Positions 46,329 to 57,764 of a stretch of DNA of 64,000 nucleotides are shown here, in pieces. Positions within the stretch are counted from its first letter, which is position 1. Each line of letters opens with the position of its first letter. Below the pieces are notes generated by a model. That model was not told where the DNA came from. It did not search any database and saw only the letters and a program-made list of their open reading frames with translations. The stretch is from assembly GCA_027422505.1 (NCBI GenBank), contig JAPQWV010000001.1, positions 3,224,001-3,288,000 on the forward strand. The letters run 5' to 3'. This stretch comes from Craterostigma plantagineum. Lineage: Eukaryota > Streptophyta > Magnoliopsida > Lamiales > Linderniaceae. Both the position numbers and the translations under genes were made by a program.

Positions 46329-48372
46329 GAAGACTTCTTATGAAATCTGGCATGGTAGAACTCCAAATATAGGTTACTTTCATGTGTTCGGATGTAAATG
46401 TTTTATCTTGAACGATAGAGATAAGAGAGGAAAATTTGACTATAAGGTTGATGAAGGGATATTCCTTGGTTACAGTCTTACGTCTAAGGCATATCGTGTT
46501 TACAATAAAAGAAAGCTGACTGTTCAGGAATCCATACATGTTACTTTTGATGAGATGCCTAACGCAGATGCTACTGATGAGGAAGGTATAGATTTGCCTT
46601 GTGCAGAATTGCAGGATATTAAAGACAGTGAGGAAGATATTCCTAAAGATGAAAATGCTGAAACAGTGGAACCAGAAGCTGGAGAGCTGCAACCTAGAAA
46701 ATGGAAACATGCTTCTAGTCATCCAACAGATCAAGTGATAGGAAATATCAGATCTGGAATCAAAACTCGAGCAACAGTACGATATCAAGATACGGAGGAA
46801 TCTCATGATGTACTGCTCTCAATGATGGAACCAAAGACAGTCCATGAAGCTCTAGATGATATATCATGGGTCTCTGCCATGGAAGATGAGCTATCTCAGT
46901 TTGAAAAGAGCCAAGTGTGGACACTCGTAGAGAGACCGGAAGAAAAATCCATCATAGGAACCAAATGGGTCTTCCGCAACAAACTCGACGAACATGGTAA
47001 TGTCACAAGAAACAAAGCGAGGTTAGTTGCAAAAGGTTATTCCCAGGAGGAAGGTATTGATTTCGATGAAACTTTTGCTCCGGTAGCTAGATTAGAATCT
47101 ATACGTGTCTTACTTGCATATGCATGCTTTAAACGTTTTAAACTTTTTCAAATGGACGTAAAAAGTGCTTTTTTAAATGGTTTTATAAATGAGGAAGTCT
47201 ATGTAGAACAACCTCCGGGTTTTGCTAGGGAAGATTTTTCAAATCATGTTTTCAAATTAAATAAAGCATTATATGGCTTAAAGCATGCTCCTAGGGCATG
47301 GTATGAACGGCTAAGTAAGTTTCTGATTGACATAGGATTTTCGACTGGAACTATTGATAACACGCTGTTTATTAAGTATGAAGGTGATCACATAATACTG
47401 GTCCAAATTTACGTTGATGATATCATATTTGGAAGTACTAATATCCTTCTCTGCGAGGAATTTTCTAAGTTTATGCAGAAGGAATTTGAGATGAGCTTAA
47501 TGGGTGAGCTGAACTACTTCCTCGGGTTGCAAATAAAGCAGCTTGACAATGGAACCTTCGTATCCCAGACGAAATACAGCAGGGAATTGCTGACTAAATT
47601 CGGGATGAGTGATTCCAAAGCAATTTCCACCCCTATGCATCAGACCACCAAAATAGACATTGATGAATCAGGTACACTGGTTGATCAAACACAATATCGA
47701 GGTATGATCGGAAGTCTTCTCTACTTAACTGCTAGTCGCCCTGATATCATGTTTGCTATTGGTATGTGTTCGAGATATCAGTCTGACCCTAGGGAATCTC
47801 ACTTGACCGCAGTCAAGCGGATACTTAGATATATGAAGGGTACTGTCAATTTTGGTCTGTGGTACTCCTATACGGATGACTTCCCATTAATGGGATATTC
47901 TGACGCCGACTATGCCGGCTGTAGGGAAGATAGGAAAAGTACCAGTGGAACTTGCCAATTACTTGGGAATTCCTTGGTAACTTGGTCTAGTAGAAAGCAA
48001 AATGCTGTCGCCCTCTCCACAACCGAAGCTGAATATATGGCCTTAGGAAATTGTTGTCAACAAGTTCTTTGGATGAAACAAACCCTTAGTGATTTCGGGT
48101 TAAGTTATGACAAAATTCCTATTCTGTGTGATAGCACTAGTGCCATTAGTATTACTAAGAATCCCGTGCATCATTCTCGTACTAAGCATATTGAAGTTAA
48201 ACATCATTTTATACGAGACCATGTTCAGAAGGGGAATATCAGTGTGGAATTCGTAGGAACAAATGATCAGCTCGCTGATATCTTCACTAAACCCCTAATA
48301 GAGGCAAGATTCTGCGACATCCGTGATCGATTGGGAATCCTCGAGCTTAATAAGGTTAGTAAATCTGCCTAA
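46310..48372 (+). CDS. pol: Integrase C-terminus, RT and RNase H of Sirevirus 2
   Basis: The open frame extends back to 46186, but family sequence starts near 46310 ([14 protein letters not shown]). Then integrase tail FHVFGCKCF, an acidic spacer, RT with [40 protein letters not shown] and catalytic YVDDIIFG, and RNase H with [19 protein letters not shown] and ADIFTKPL. Open to TAA at 48372. RT and RNase H are intact within this segment. Confidence 0.9.
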
Positions 48373-48905
48373 TTCTATCATTTATTCTAGGTTATTCTAT
48401 TTTAGATAGAAACTCATAGTAACTCTACCTTAAGATATTCATTTACCCTTTAGAATATTTCCGTGAATCGTATAGATTTTTCCTTGAGCAATTCTCGTAT
48501 TTTAGGAAGAAATTCGTAGATAGACATTCCTTCAGCCATCCAGTTTATTTTAGGAATATCCGATCTTCTGGATCTGTCCTTGAATGTGATCAGGTTATTT
48601 TAGGAAGGAACTCGTAGATACCATTCCAGCCGTTCAGTTATTTTAGGGAACTCATTTATTTAAAATATATTCCTTTTCAGCCCAGTCAAATCCCTTCCAT
48701 AATTATGAGATCCTGTCAAATCAGCTCGATATCTCTGACAGTTTTCCACTTTCCAACTTCGAAATTTCAAATTTCAAATTTCAAATCTCATCCTTATCTC
48801 TTCCTAAAATAAACCGACCCTATTCTTTAAATTCAAAACTGTTCCTTATTATCATAAACTCATTCATCTTCTCCAAACTTCCTTTCAAACCCTAACTTCT
48901 GAAAA
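48373..48905. other. Sirevirus 2 spacer between pol and third ORF
   Basis: Noncoding. Three diverged copies of TTATTTTAGG(A/G)A followed by ACTCGTAGATA or similar (about 48500, 48596, 48640) suggest decayed internal repeats. Confidence 0.5.
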
Positions 48906-50441
48906 ATGGCTAAAACATCCACACCCAAGGCAGCCACCAAAGAGTCTTCAAGCCGAAAATGCAAGGAGCCCACCTCTGATGAGTCCCCACTTGAATCTCC
49001 TCCTAAATCACCAGAACAAGCCTCAGCCTCATCGCCTTCTGCTCGCAAAACCCGTTCCAAAACGAAATCCACTGATAAGATTCCCTCTCCGGCCAAACCT
49101 ATCAAGAAGAAGAAGAAGACAAAGAGATCCAGCCTCACTCCTACCGATACCCCTGCAAAGTCACCCGAACCAGAAAAGCCTGCCTCAAGTTCCGAGATCC
49201 CTGACGAAGTTCCTGAGGAAACTCAGAAATCGCCTCCACGATCCCCAAATCCTGAGAAAGCTCCATCACCACTTGAAAAAGCCCCTCCTTCTCCACATTC
49301 AACCCCAAAACCTTCTGACATCCCGCCTATTGATTTGTCAAAGCCCAACGAAATCCCTGTTGAAGCCCTCTTTTTCGAGGAACGCAATCGAACCATCTAC
49401 AAAAGTTTCAGCAAACGGGATATTGCCAGAGGACGGGGAGTTGCCTTTGACAACTTGCCTGAAGGGACGGTTATCACCTGGTTAAAAAACTTTGGATGGG
49501 AGCAGTTTCTCAACATCAACACGCCCTACTATCCTGAGGTTGTCAAACTCTTTTATGCAAACTTCAACTATGAAGAGTTCGAAGGGAATATCATCATCCG
49601 CTCCTACATTCTCGGCCGCAAAATCGAATGGAACACTAAGACTATGAATGCCATGCTGGGGGTTGCTGATGAGGTCCTCTGTCACTACGACATGAACGAC
49701 TGGTGCCAAGCCAATGAATTCGATCTCAGTGATGTCCTTAGGACACTCTGGAATACCCGCACCAAACCTCGATTTTCTGACGGAGAAGCCCTGAACAAGC
49801 TCCCTATCGACTTTTTCTTCCTGCACAAGTTGCTTAACATGACCCTCTGGAGTGCGAAAATAGGCAGTGGCGGCCACTCGACCACTATGAACTTCATGAG
49901 CACCTTCGCGGTATATATGATATCCCAGAATCGCAGATTCAACCTCGGATATATCGTCATGAAGCACATGATTCAGGCCATCGAGAGCAAGGACAAGGCA
50001 CTGCCCTATGGAATGCTGCTTACTCACATGTTCAAGTGCGAAGGTATTATTCTGCCACTGGCTTGGGAAGACACGGCTGTCCATGTAGTGGACCTTGTGA
50101 CCCTTAAGCGCATGGGAATTCATCACTCTCAGAGTCAAGGTTGGTTCAAGGCAAAGGAGAACAGGTCAGTCGATAGTGCTCAGAAACGGTCTGCTGCGAA
50201 GGGAAAAGCAAAGGTCAAAAGCGACGAGGACGACGACTACGAGGACGAGCTCAGCATAGGGAAGGCAGGAATCTCGGTGTTGCGCCGTGATATCTCCAAT
50301 ATCAAGGCTGATAATCAGAAGCGCTTCCGCAAGCTCAAAGAGCAATACACCGAACTATCGCTGAAACTATCCAAGCTTTCCAAGCTGATTAAGAAGTCCC
50401 TTTCTAAGCCCGTCGATTCTGACACCTCCTCAAGCCAGTAG
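48906..50441 (+). CDS. Third ORF of Sirevirus 2 (envelope-position, plant transposon protein-like)
   Basis: 511-aa intact protein in the place where some Sireviruses carry an envelope-like gene. Residues 1-140 are Ser/Pro/Lys-rich with a basic cluster (KKKKKTKRS) that could be a nuclear signal. Residues about 155-400 form a globular region (RNRTIYKSFSKRDIARGRG ... WLKNFGWEQFL ... EWNTKTMNAMLGV) like the putative plant transposon protein domain seen in Copia and Gypsy extra ORFs, recognised from memory. Residues about 450-505 are a basic coiled coil. I see no signal peptide or membrane segment, which argues against a true envelope protein. It is intact while gag and pol are broken, which is notable. 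Role unknown. Confidence 0.8.
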   Translation: MAKTSTPKAATKESSSRKCKEPTSDESPLESPPKSPEQASASSPSARKTRSKTKSTDKIPSPAKPIKKKKKTKRSSLTPTDTPAKSPEPEKPASSSEIPDEVPEETQKSPPRSPNPEKAPSPLEKAPPSPHSTPKPSDIPPIDLSKPNEIPVEALFFEERNRTIYKSFSKRDIARGRGVAFDNLPEGTVITWLKNFGWEQFLNINTPYYPEVVKLFYANFNYEEFEGNIIIRSYILGRKIEWNTKTMNAMLGVADEVLCHYDMNDWCQANEFDLSDVLRTLWNTRTKPRFSDGEALNKLPIDFFFLHKLLNMTLWSAKIGSGGHSTTMNFMSTFAVYMISQNRRFNLGYIVMKHMIQAIESKDKALPYGMLLTHMFKCEGIILPLAWEDTAVHVVDLVTLKRMGIHHSQSQGWFKAKENRSVDSAQKRSAAKGKAKVKSDEDDDYEDELSIGKAGISVLRRDISNIKADNQKRFRKLKEQYTELSLKLSKLSKLIKKSLSKPVDSDTSSSQ

Positions 50442-51118
50442 GCTGCCCCTGTTCCATTTCTGCTCCTAGCTGATATTAGGATATCCCTCCCGTTTTTTTT
50501 TATAATGAAGGGGGAGTAGTAAGGTAGGTTGAGACGATAAGCGTCTAAGTGTTTTTGGTTGGTAGTCTGTATTTAGGGAAGTTCTTAAGACCCTAATCTA
50601 TAAATTTTGTGCCTTTTGATATATCTGCGATATATCTGGATATATCTGTGTTGATCTTATACTGCGCTATCTGATCTTATGCTCCGATACAGTGATATTC
50701 TGATACTTAACTGTGCAAATTGACTTATGTGAGATTTCTTGACAAGTGCTAAGTGCCTGCTGCGATGACTATGTGATTGCTTGACTCATGCTTGGAAAAT
50801 ACGCACTTAGGCAGGGGGAGCACATCACGGGTAATTTCAAAATTTTAACACTCAGGATATAACATAGAAAATGACAGGATATATCCGCACTTAGGCAGGG
50901 GGAGTAAAATTAGTTCACGATATATCTTTGCATGTCATGGAGATAACTGCACTTAGGCAGGGGGAGCAAATATGTATCATATGCGATTAGGAAATATCAT
51001 ATGCTCTGCTTTGTGATTATGGAACACTTAGACATATGCGCTAGGACTTGCATTATCGAATATGCTTACTTGCTTCCGTGCTGCATCAATTACGTGTCAT
51101 CATCAAAAAGGGGGAGAA
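50442..51118 (+). repeat. Sirevirus 2 tail with repeated polypurine tracts
   Basis: GAAGGGGGAG at 50507, then three copies of CACTTAGGCAGGGGGAG ending near 50820, 50903 and 50966, and the LTR-adjacent AAAAAGGGGGAGAA at 51105-51118. Noncoding. Confidence 0.85.
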
Positions 51119-52797
51119 TGTTGACCTTTTTGGTCCGTATATATTAGAGAGTTTTGATGAACGATGTAATTGTAATGACATTAGGTCTATAAAATAAGCA
51201 ATTCGATTTGGGACAAATAAAATGTCTAAATTCATGATAATATTCAACCATGCATTGTTTATGAGCTATAAAATCGATTAAGTGTTGAATATTTGAATTG
51301 CGTGTGATTCTGTGATGATTTGATGGAACTATGTGATCACATGTTATAGACAGCCTATGTGATAGGATATATCATACTGTGCTATATATGGAAATTACGC
51401 ATGAGATATCCTGTTGAGCTATATATGGAAAATATGCTGTTTATATGTGGAAAGTGATATATCCGTTGATACTAGTTTATTCCTGGACGAAAATCACTTA
51501 TACGATTCTTTGCATGCTTTCCACTGAATTTAATGTGCAATATTAAATTGATATCTTTCCTTATACTGATTGGATGTTATATTTAGGGAAGATTTGATTT
51601 GATTGAGTGGATAGGATGATATTATATGGTATATGCTGTAAAACGGATGTGATCTCTGAAATAAGGAAAGTTCTGCCATGATATGATAAATCGAATTAAA
51701 TATGCTCTGATCTGATTTACGTGCTAAACATGGTAATTATACTATGAATTATACATGGAAAACGTGCTGATGTGTGCTATCTTCTGTGCTACACTTGGAA
51801 AGAAAATCTGGATTGACTTGGTCTAGAAACAGATAGCAGGGAATCTCTTATGGAAAGTTCTGATATGGTAATTATATGCGAAATGCTTGAATATGCTTGA
51901 GAACGAAATTGACCTTTCTATATGGAATATAATCATGCTTAAATATGCTATATGACCGTTGTGATGATTTACTAAGAGCATGATTTATATGGTATGATTG
52001 CATGGAAACTATGCTTGATTAGGTAATTATTGATTGATATGATTTTCCATGTGAAGTGCTATTTGAAAAGTATTATATATGAGCTGCACTTCAGACTCTC
52101 GAAGAACTTAGAATTTGCGAACATAAGCCTACGAAAGATTCTTAAGCAGAAACATACTGAGAGATTCCTGAGTTCCCACTTGTGATAGCTTTCTGCCCAC
52201 CTGAGCGTTAACTGGTATATCCATCACTGTTCGAGTGATTTATCTGACATTCCGTCATCCCCTCCATATATTCTGTCTTCGAACGTGCTGTCTTCGGACG
52301 TGAGCAATACCAAGGAGGCAAGGTCGACGTTTACGCACACGTGAAGGGAATGACAAGTCCGGGGGCCCTTCGGTAGCGAGCTGTGTCTGTCGGGATCAAG
52401 GAGATTCCGAGGAACGAAACTCGGCGTGTGGTAACCTAGTAGTGGCTAGTGTTCGACTTGTTTCGGTTGTGTATTGGGCTAGCCAATCAGTTTTGTATCC
52501 AGCTACGGTGCATTATAGTGATTGGTTAAACTCTTGGGAAGCAAATCCCAAGGAGAGGAGTAAACCCCAGTTGGGGATATAACCTCTATAAAAATCGTGT
52601 CTCGCATTTACTTTTCAGTTATTTCTTTATCGCTGTGAGACAGACCCGACGCACATCCAACGTTATTAGGATATATCAGGCATACTCGTCACAAACATAA
52701 GTAGGCATATCTAAGCCACCACACTTAGCATTTGTGAAAAGAAGCAAAAATTTCTATAGGGCTAATTCACCCCCTCTTAGGCACATTTATATCTTCA
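51119..52797 (+). repeat. Right LTR of Sirevirus 2
   Basis: 1679 bp, matches the left LTR throughout. Followed by ACAAT. Confidence 0.94.
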
Positions 52798-52802
52798 ACA
52801 AT

Positions 52803-53609
52803 AATTAATTTTATAAATAAAATAAAAAACTGTGCTGTATGTATGGAGAAAATGAAAGAAAAAAAGCATGTTCATCATTATGCCGATCTGAATGATAAAT
52901 AATTACAGAAGATGAACCCAGCACATGAAACCAAGTCTCATAATCTGATCCACCTTGTAAAGTGTGCCATTAAACCTAATTTATAAGTAGTTTTTCTCCT
53001 CCATTTTTTTGGTCTTTGGCCCCTCTACAATTTTCTAAATGTACATTGATTTATATAGAGTTTCTAATTTTAAATTTGGAAATGTATATTCTGATTTGAA
53101 CCGTCAGCATTGAAGCGTGATGACGATTCCCTGAGAAGGTTTTATCGTTTATGAGATTACTACTAGAAAAATATATCTAAATATCTCGATGGATTATGAC
53201 CCCACACGGTTATATTATTTCAAAGGGAAATGATATCGCATCTTATTTTATTATATTATTTATTGATTGCCATGCCAGAGCGAGCGATTATCAACTACCC
53301 TCGATAATGCTTTCTGCACAGCATTTCACAATCATACACCCCAGAATTCTGACATTTCTCACGCAAGGTAGCAAGAACCTAATTAAAAAACAATATCTTC
53401 TACAATCAAGACGATAAAAGTTAAAGAAATGAAATATATAAAATCCTCATACAATCAATGATGAATGTATATTATAGCATATCTCACCATCATTTGTGTG
53501 TATATATAATCTCTTACATTACCTTCTGTTTGCAGAAAACCCTAACTTCATATTCATCTGATATACATAAACCCAACCCATATAACCCTCATCAACGGAC
53601 ATTGACTTC
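52803..53609 (+). promoter_or_regulatory. Upstream region of HECATE-like gene
   Basis: AT-rich, no gene. Its distal part was cut by the Sirevirus insertion about 810 bp before the HEC start codon, so the LTR now borders the promoter. A TATATATAATC stretch near 53500-53511 could be the TATA region. Confidence 0.5.
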
Positions 53610-54182
53610 ATGAAGATATCTCCATCAACAGATCAGATCGATAGCTTCAAGGTGATGACGACGATGCAGATTGAAGATTCCTACTTCGATCACATAAACC
53701 TTAACACTACGAATAAACTCATGACCATCGATGAACTAGCAAAGAATAACAGCGCCGGCGCGCAGATACCCTTTTCTATTTCAAGAGGCGAATGCTGGAA
53801 TAATTATTACCACCTTGAAGAGGATGATAATAAGCCTGCAAGTTCTTCGATGGCTGCAATGAGAGAAATGATATATCGAGTAGCATCTATGCAGCCTATA
53901 CACATCGATCCACAGTCAGTGAAGCCACCGAAGAGAAGGAACGTGAAGATATCGAAGGATCCTCAGAGCGTTGCTGCGAGGCACAGAAGGGAGAGGATAA
54001 GTGAGAGGATAAGAATATTACAGAGGCTCGTCCCAGGTGGAACTAAGATGGACACAGCTTCTATGTTGGACGAAGCTATTCACTATCTCAAGTTCTTGAA
54101 GAAACAGCTTCAATCTCTTGAGGAGAGAGCTTCGTATGCGAATATTAGCTCTAGTGGGAATCATTATTGTGTTCCAAAATAG
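53610..54182 (+). CDS. HEC1/2-like: bHLH transcription factor, HECATE1/2-like, single exon
   Basis: 190-aa intronless nuclear regulator of carpel transmitting tract and stigma development. The N-terminus is short and polar. Residues about 88-110 carry [20 protein letters not shown] and the [13 protein letters not shown] link typical of HEC1/HEC2. The bHLH is at about 117-170, with basic region [19 protein letters not shown] (atypical, Ala and His before RRER as in subfamily VIIIb), loop [16 protein letters not shown], and helix 2 [14 protein letters not shown]. The conserved block separates it from HEC3. HEC proteins lack a classic E-box Glu/His pattern and act as dimers with SPT-type partners, one of which is encoded 18 kb upstream. 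Frame intact. Confidence 0.92.
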   Translation: MKISPSTDQIDSFKVMTTMQIEDSYFDHINLNTTNKLMTIDELAKNNSAGAQIPFSISRGECWNNYYHLEEDDNKPASSSMAAMREMIYRVASMQPIHIDPQSVKPPKRRNVKISKDPQSVAARHRRERISERIRILQRLVPGGTKMDTASMLDEAIHYLKFLKKQLQSLEERASYANISSSGNHYCVPK

Positions 54183-54534
54183 CAGGCGCGGCTTGTTTTA
54201 TTTTATTTCTCGTCTCTAATATATTTCTTTTGGACAACATTTTTCCTTGTTTCGTTTTACAAATTCTATATTTATGCTCAAGTTTTAGAAACATGATGAT
54301 ACATTATTGACACCATATTTTTCGAATATATCTTGGAAGAATGGTATTTACTGAAGCCACTCACATATTGGGTAAATTTCAAGGACAAATAGAATATAAT
54401 CGAGGACAGTCTTGATTTTCCGTGCGATTTATCAATTTATATATGATTGAACGAAGAACGCGACACTGATTCTCACATCCATGTCCAGACACGCAGAGAT
54501 CAAGATACTCAAATCTTGCTTTTGATATCTTCGG
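54183..54534. other. HEC 3' flank
   Basis: 3' UTR and flank with no other gene. Ends at the left end of the MULE. Confidence 0.45.
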
Positions 54535-54548
54535 AATTCAACACTTAA

Positions 54549-54660
54549 ATATCTACATAAAAAATTAGATAGATCAGTCCATAGTCAGTATAATTTTTAA
54601 CCTAGGTACCTAGTTGAATTTTATTTTACTGATAGGTACCTAACTGACGGATTTACCCCT
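54549..54660 (+). repeat. Left TIR of MULE
   Basis: Contains AGGTACCTAGTTGAATTTTA and GATAGGTACCTAACTGACGG, matching the inverted right end with substitutions and a short gap. Confidence 0.7.
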
Positions 54661-55025
54661 ACTAGAACTGGTTTTTTACATCTCTTACCTTGTTTCTTAT
54701 TTCACGATCGCTCATAAAAAAAAAAAAAACCGCACACCCCAAACCAAATCGCGCGATTCCTTGGCAGAAATCGACCCGGGTGTTTTTCGCTTCAGATTAT
54801 ACGTCGTCACTCCAGTCGTTCGTCGTGTATTAGCTTCTGAAATCGATTGGTAAGTCTTTCACAGTATTACCGTAAAGTGGTCGCATTTCGTCACAATTAG
54901 GGGTTTTTTGTGCGTATTTTTGGAATGTTCGTGATTTGTTGTTCGATTACGGTTTTTTGTGCGTGCATTTCGTCGTGGCTGCTTCATTTGGTGTTTTTTT
55001 CGGAATGGTCGATTTTTGTTTTTTC

Positions 55026-55830
55026 GAATGCGGTCCCTTTGTTGTGGTACTACTTGTAACTGCATTTGGTACCCTCTGTTTTGGCATTTTAGTACCCCTT
55101 GTGTGAATAAAATGGTACTACTTGGCAAAAGTGTTCGAATGGGGTCAATTTTTTTGGTACTACATTATCACTGCATTAGGCATTCTCTGTTTAGGCAAAT
55201 TGGTACCCCTTATGTGTAAAATGGTAATGCTTGTTAACATTGGTTTTATCGGCTTGGGTCAATTTGTTTTGGTACTACATTATCCATGCATTTGGTACCC
55301 TCTGTTAGGGTAAATTGGTACCCCTTGTGTGAACAAAATGGTACTGCTTGTTAACAGTGGGTTTTTCGAAAATGGGGTTAATTTTTTTTGGTACGACATT
55401 GTCACTGAATTTGGTACCCTCTGTTTGGCCAAATTGGTACCCCTTTTGTGAATAAAATGGTACTACTTGTTAGTGGTTACCTTGAATGGGGTCAATCTGT
55501 TTTGGTACTACATTATGACTGAATTTGGTACCGTCTTTGTTGGAAAACTGGTCCTTGTGTGAATAAAATGGTACTGCTTGTTAGCAGTGGGTTTTCCGAA
55601 AATGGTGTCAATTTTTTTTGGTACTACATTATCATTCATTTGGTACCCTCTGTTAGGGTAAATTGGTACTCCTTGTGTGAACAAAATAGTACTGCTTGTT
55701 AACATTGGATTTTTCGAAAATGTTGTCAATTTTTTTTGGTACTACATTACCAGTGCATTTGGTACCCTCTGTTTGGCCAAATTGGTACCCCTTGTGTGAA
55801 TAAAATGGTACTGCTTGTTAATAGTTTTGC
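55026..55830. repeat. Tandem array A, about seven units of about 115 bp
   Basis: Each unit contains TTGGTACTACATTAT, TTTGGTACCCTCTGTT, AATTGGTACCCCTTGTGTGA and AAAATGGTACTGCTTGTTA. Unit landmarks near 55067, 55175, 55295, 55412, 55528, 55640 and 55760. The whole array lies between a GTAAGT donor (54850) and a TTTTTTGCAG acceptor (55841), so it may be the body of the accessory gene's leader intron. Confidence 0.88.
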
Positions 55831-55843
55831 TTTTTTTGCAGAA

Positions 55844-57496
55844 ATGCCTCCGCGAAAGGGATTTGAGCTGTCTTCCAGGTGCCATCCTACGCTCTTTCGA
55901 TCTACCATTAGCAATTTGAAGGATAGCATGACCCCTGATCAAAAAGAAGCTATAAGAAGGTCCCCATTTCATTTTTTTTAGATATGCCTAAGATGTCGCA
56001 TTCGTTTGCTCGAATAATGGCATTGATAAAGCGTTATAGTGTAGAGGCGAACACGTTTAGGTTGGGGGAGAATATGAATATGGTATTCTCCCCACAGGAA
56101 TTTAGTGTTGTAATGGCCTTGCATAACGTAGGACAGCCCGTGGACCTAAATTCGAAGATGAAATCGAAAACCGTTGAACGGCTTTTCGGTAAGAAAAATG
56201 GCAATGTAACCCATAAAAAAATCTTAGAGTTGTTGAATGAGTTTGTAGGAAAGCTTGGGAGGGAGAACACGGATGAGTTCCTTAGGTTGTTTGTTCTTTT
56301 CTTGTTTAACTCTGTATTATTCCCGATAGGGAATTCGAAAAACCCAAAGTTCGTGAATGCGTACGTCGACGATGTCGACATGATGGGGGAGTACGCATGG
56401 GGAAGGGCGGTACACGAGTTTTTGGTCGCCGAGATAAAGCAAATGGCTGCGAATTCGATGCGGATCCACTCGTCCAGCCTAATGATGAACGGGTGCACTA
56501 TTGGGCTGATGGTAATACTCCATTACGTTGTGAGTTTTCCTTTTTGGTTATGCGTTTATTGATGAATATAATGCTTTGGGAACTTTCAGATTTGGGTGTA
56601 TGAGCACGTGCCCTCGTTGGCGCAGAAGCGGGAGATGTATATGTTTTCCCGAATGTTCAACTGGGAAGAAAGTAGGGTTTCGAATGACGTAATCGTTGCG
56701 GAGGCTGAATTGGCTGCAATTGCATCTGTCGTCCCAATATACCCAACAAAGAAGGAAGTGAAGTTCGTGCATCCGATAAATTTGCTGCCGGAGGTGTAAA
56801 ATTCCCTACTTTTTTAGGTATTATTTGCTTTGTTTCTAACAATTTAATGAATTATGTGTGGTTAAGGTTGATGTGGGAGTTGGCGGATCTCAATTAGAGT
56901 GGAGTGCTCGTGTGGCGAGGTTGGAAGCCGAGTTGAGATTGAAGGACGAGGTTATAAGAGATCTACAGTCAAGTGGTGGGACGTCGAAGGTTGATATGTC
57001 CAACGAGGATGCGAGGGTCATGGAGGAGGCTGAGGATAAGGATAGGGATGTGTGCAAGGGTGATGATATGGGTCACAGTGACCGTGAGGATATGCCCGAG
57101 GAGATGGCTCAAAGCGACGGGGAGAAGGCCAAGGAGGACAAAGTTGAGGATAGGGATGGGAATCAAGCGGAGGATGAGGTTAGTGAAGAAGTATCACAAG
57201 AGGATGATGAGGAGGATAAGGGCGCGGAGGATCAGGCTGAGGAGGATAAGGGCGCGGAGTCTCAGGCTGAGGAGGTTAAGGCCTCGTCGATTGCTCGAAC
57301 GGTGCGACGCCGAAACGATCGTAAAAAGCGTCGAAATTCGGCTTTTCTCACACCAGATTCAACTCCTCAGCTGCCACAAAAGACGTATCATATATATAAG
57401 GGACACCGTACCTTAAATATCTGTGTAGGGGTACCTATCGTTTTGTTTAAAGCGTACCAAAGCAGCCACGGTTGCAGTACCCAAAATTACATATGA
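55844..57496 (+). pseudogene. MULE accessory gene, DUF1985/plant-mobile-domain-like protein
   Basis: ATG 55844 (MPPRKGFELSSRCHP) follows a splice acceptor. A stop at 55981 separates it by one frame from the next segment (55984-56511), then probable phase-0 exons 56590-56793 and 56867-57496. The middle region (SFARIMALIKRYSVEANTF, FSPQEFSVVMALHNVG) recalls the DUF1985-type domain that precedes Ulp1-like proteases in MULE-carried genes. That match is from memory and not certain. The C-terminal exon holds a short coiled coil (ARVARLEAELRLKDEVI), a strongly acidic repeat region and a basic RRRNDRKKRRNS nuclear signal. No protease catalytic triad is seen. It seems truncated where array B begins. 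Confidence 0.6.
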
Positions 57497-57764
57497 CATG
57501 AAACATTTTATTAAATCCAACTGACATGTCAGATGAGCTGTCTTTTATTATTTAAAACCTCGGATGTCAGAATCTGTCAAAACATGACATAGAAAATGTC
57601 AGAAATCTGTCCACTCATGACTGAAAAACGTCAGAAAAGTGTGCAATCATTACTGAAAAAAGTCAGAAATTGTCTAATCCTCTATCTACATCAACACATG
57701 CTGAAATGCTTCGTTTCTGACGGAATATAGCCAAGTCTTAAATTCAAACTTTTACTTTAATTTA

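Larger units (their letters stand above)
41765..52797 (+). mobile_element. Sirevirus-type Copia element 2 with extra ORF
   Basis: 11,033 bp. LTRs 41765-43447 and 51119-52797, duplication ACAAT at 41760-41764 and 52798-52802, primer site TGGTATCAGAGC at 43450-43461, polypurine tract AAAAAGGGGGAGA before the right LTR. Gag, pol and a third ORF downstream of pol are on the plus strand. By eye about twenty substitutions and several indels separate the 1.68-kb LTRs, so it is older than Sirevirus 1. Gag carries an in-frame stop and pol two frame breaks. Confidence 0.95.

Noticed and set aside
49482..50138. 218-codon minus-strand ORF
   Set aside because: Shadow of the intact 511-aa third ORF of Sirevirus 2 on the plus strand. 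No family match.
55961..55983. Tiny intron joining the first two parts of the MULE accessory gene
   Set aside because: GT and AG are present, but a 20-odd base intron is far below the plant minimum. A frame change is more likely.
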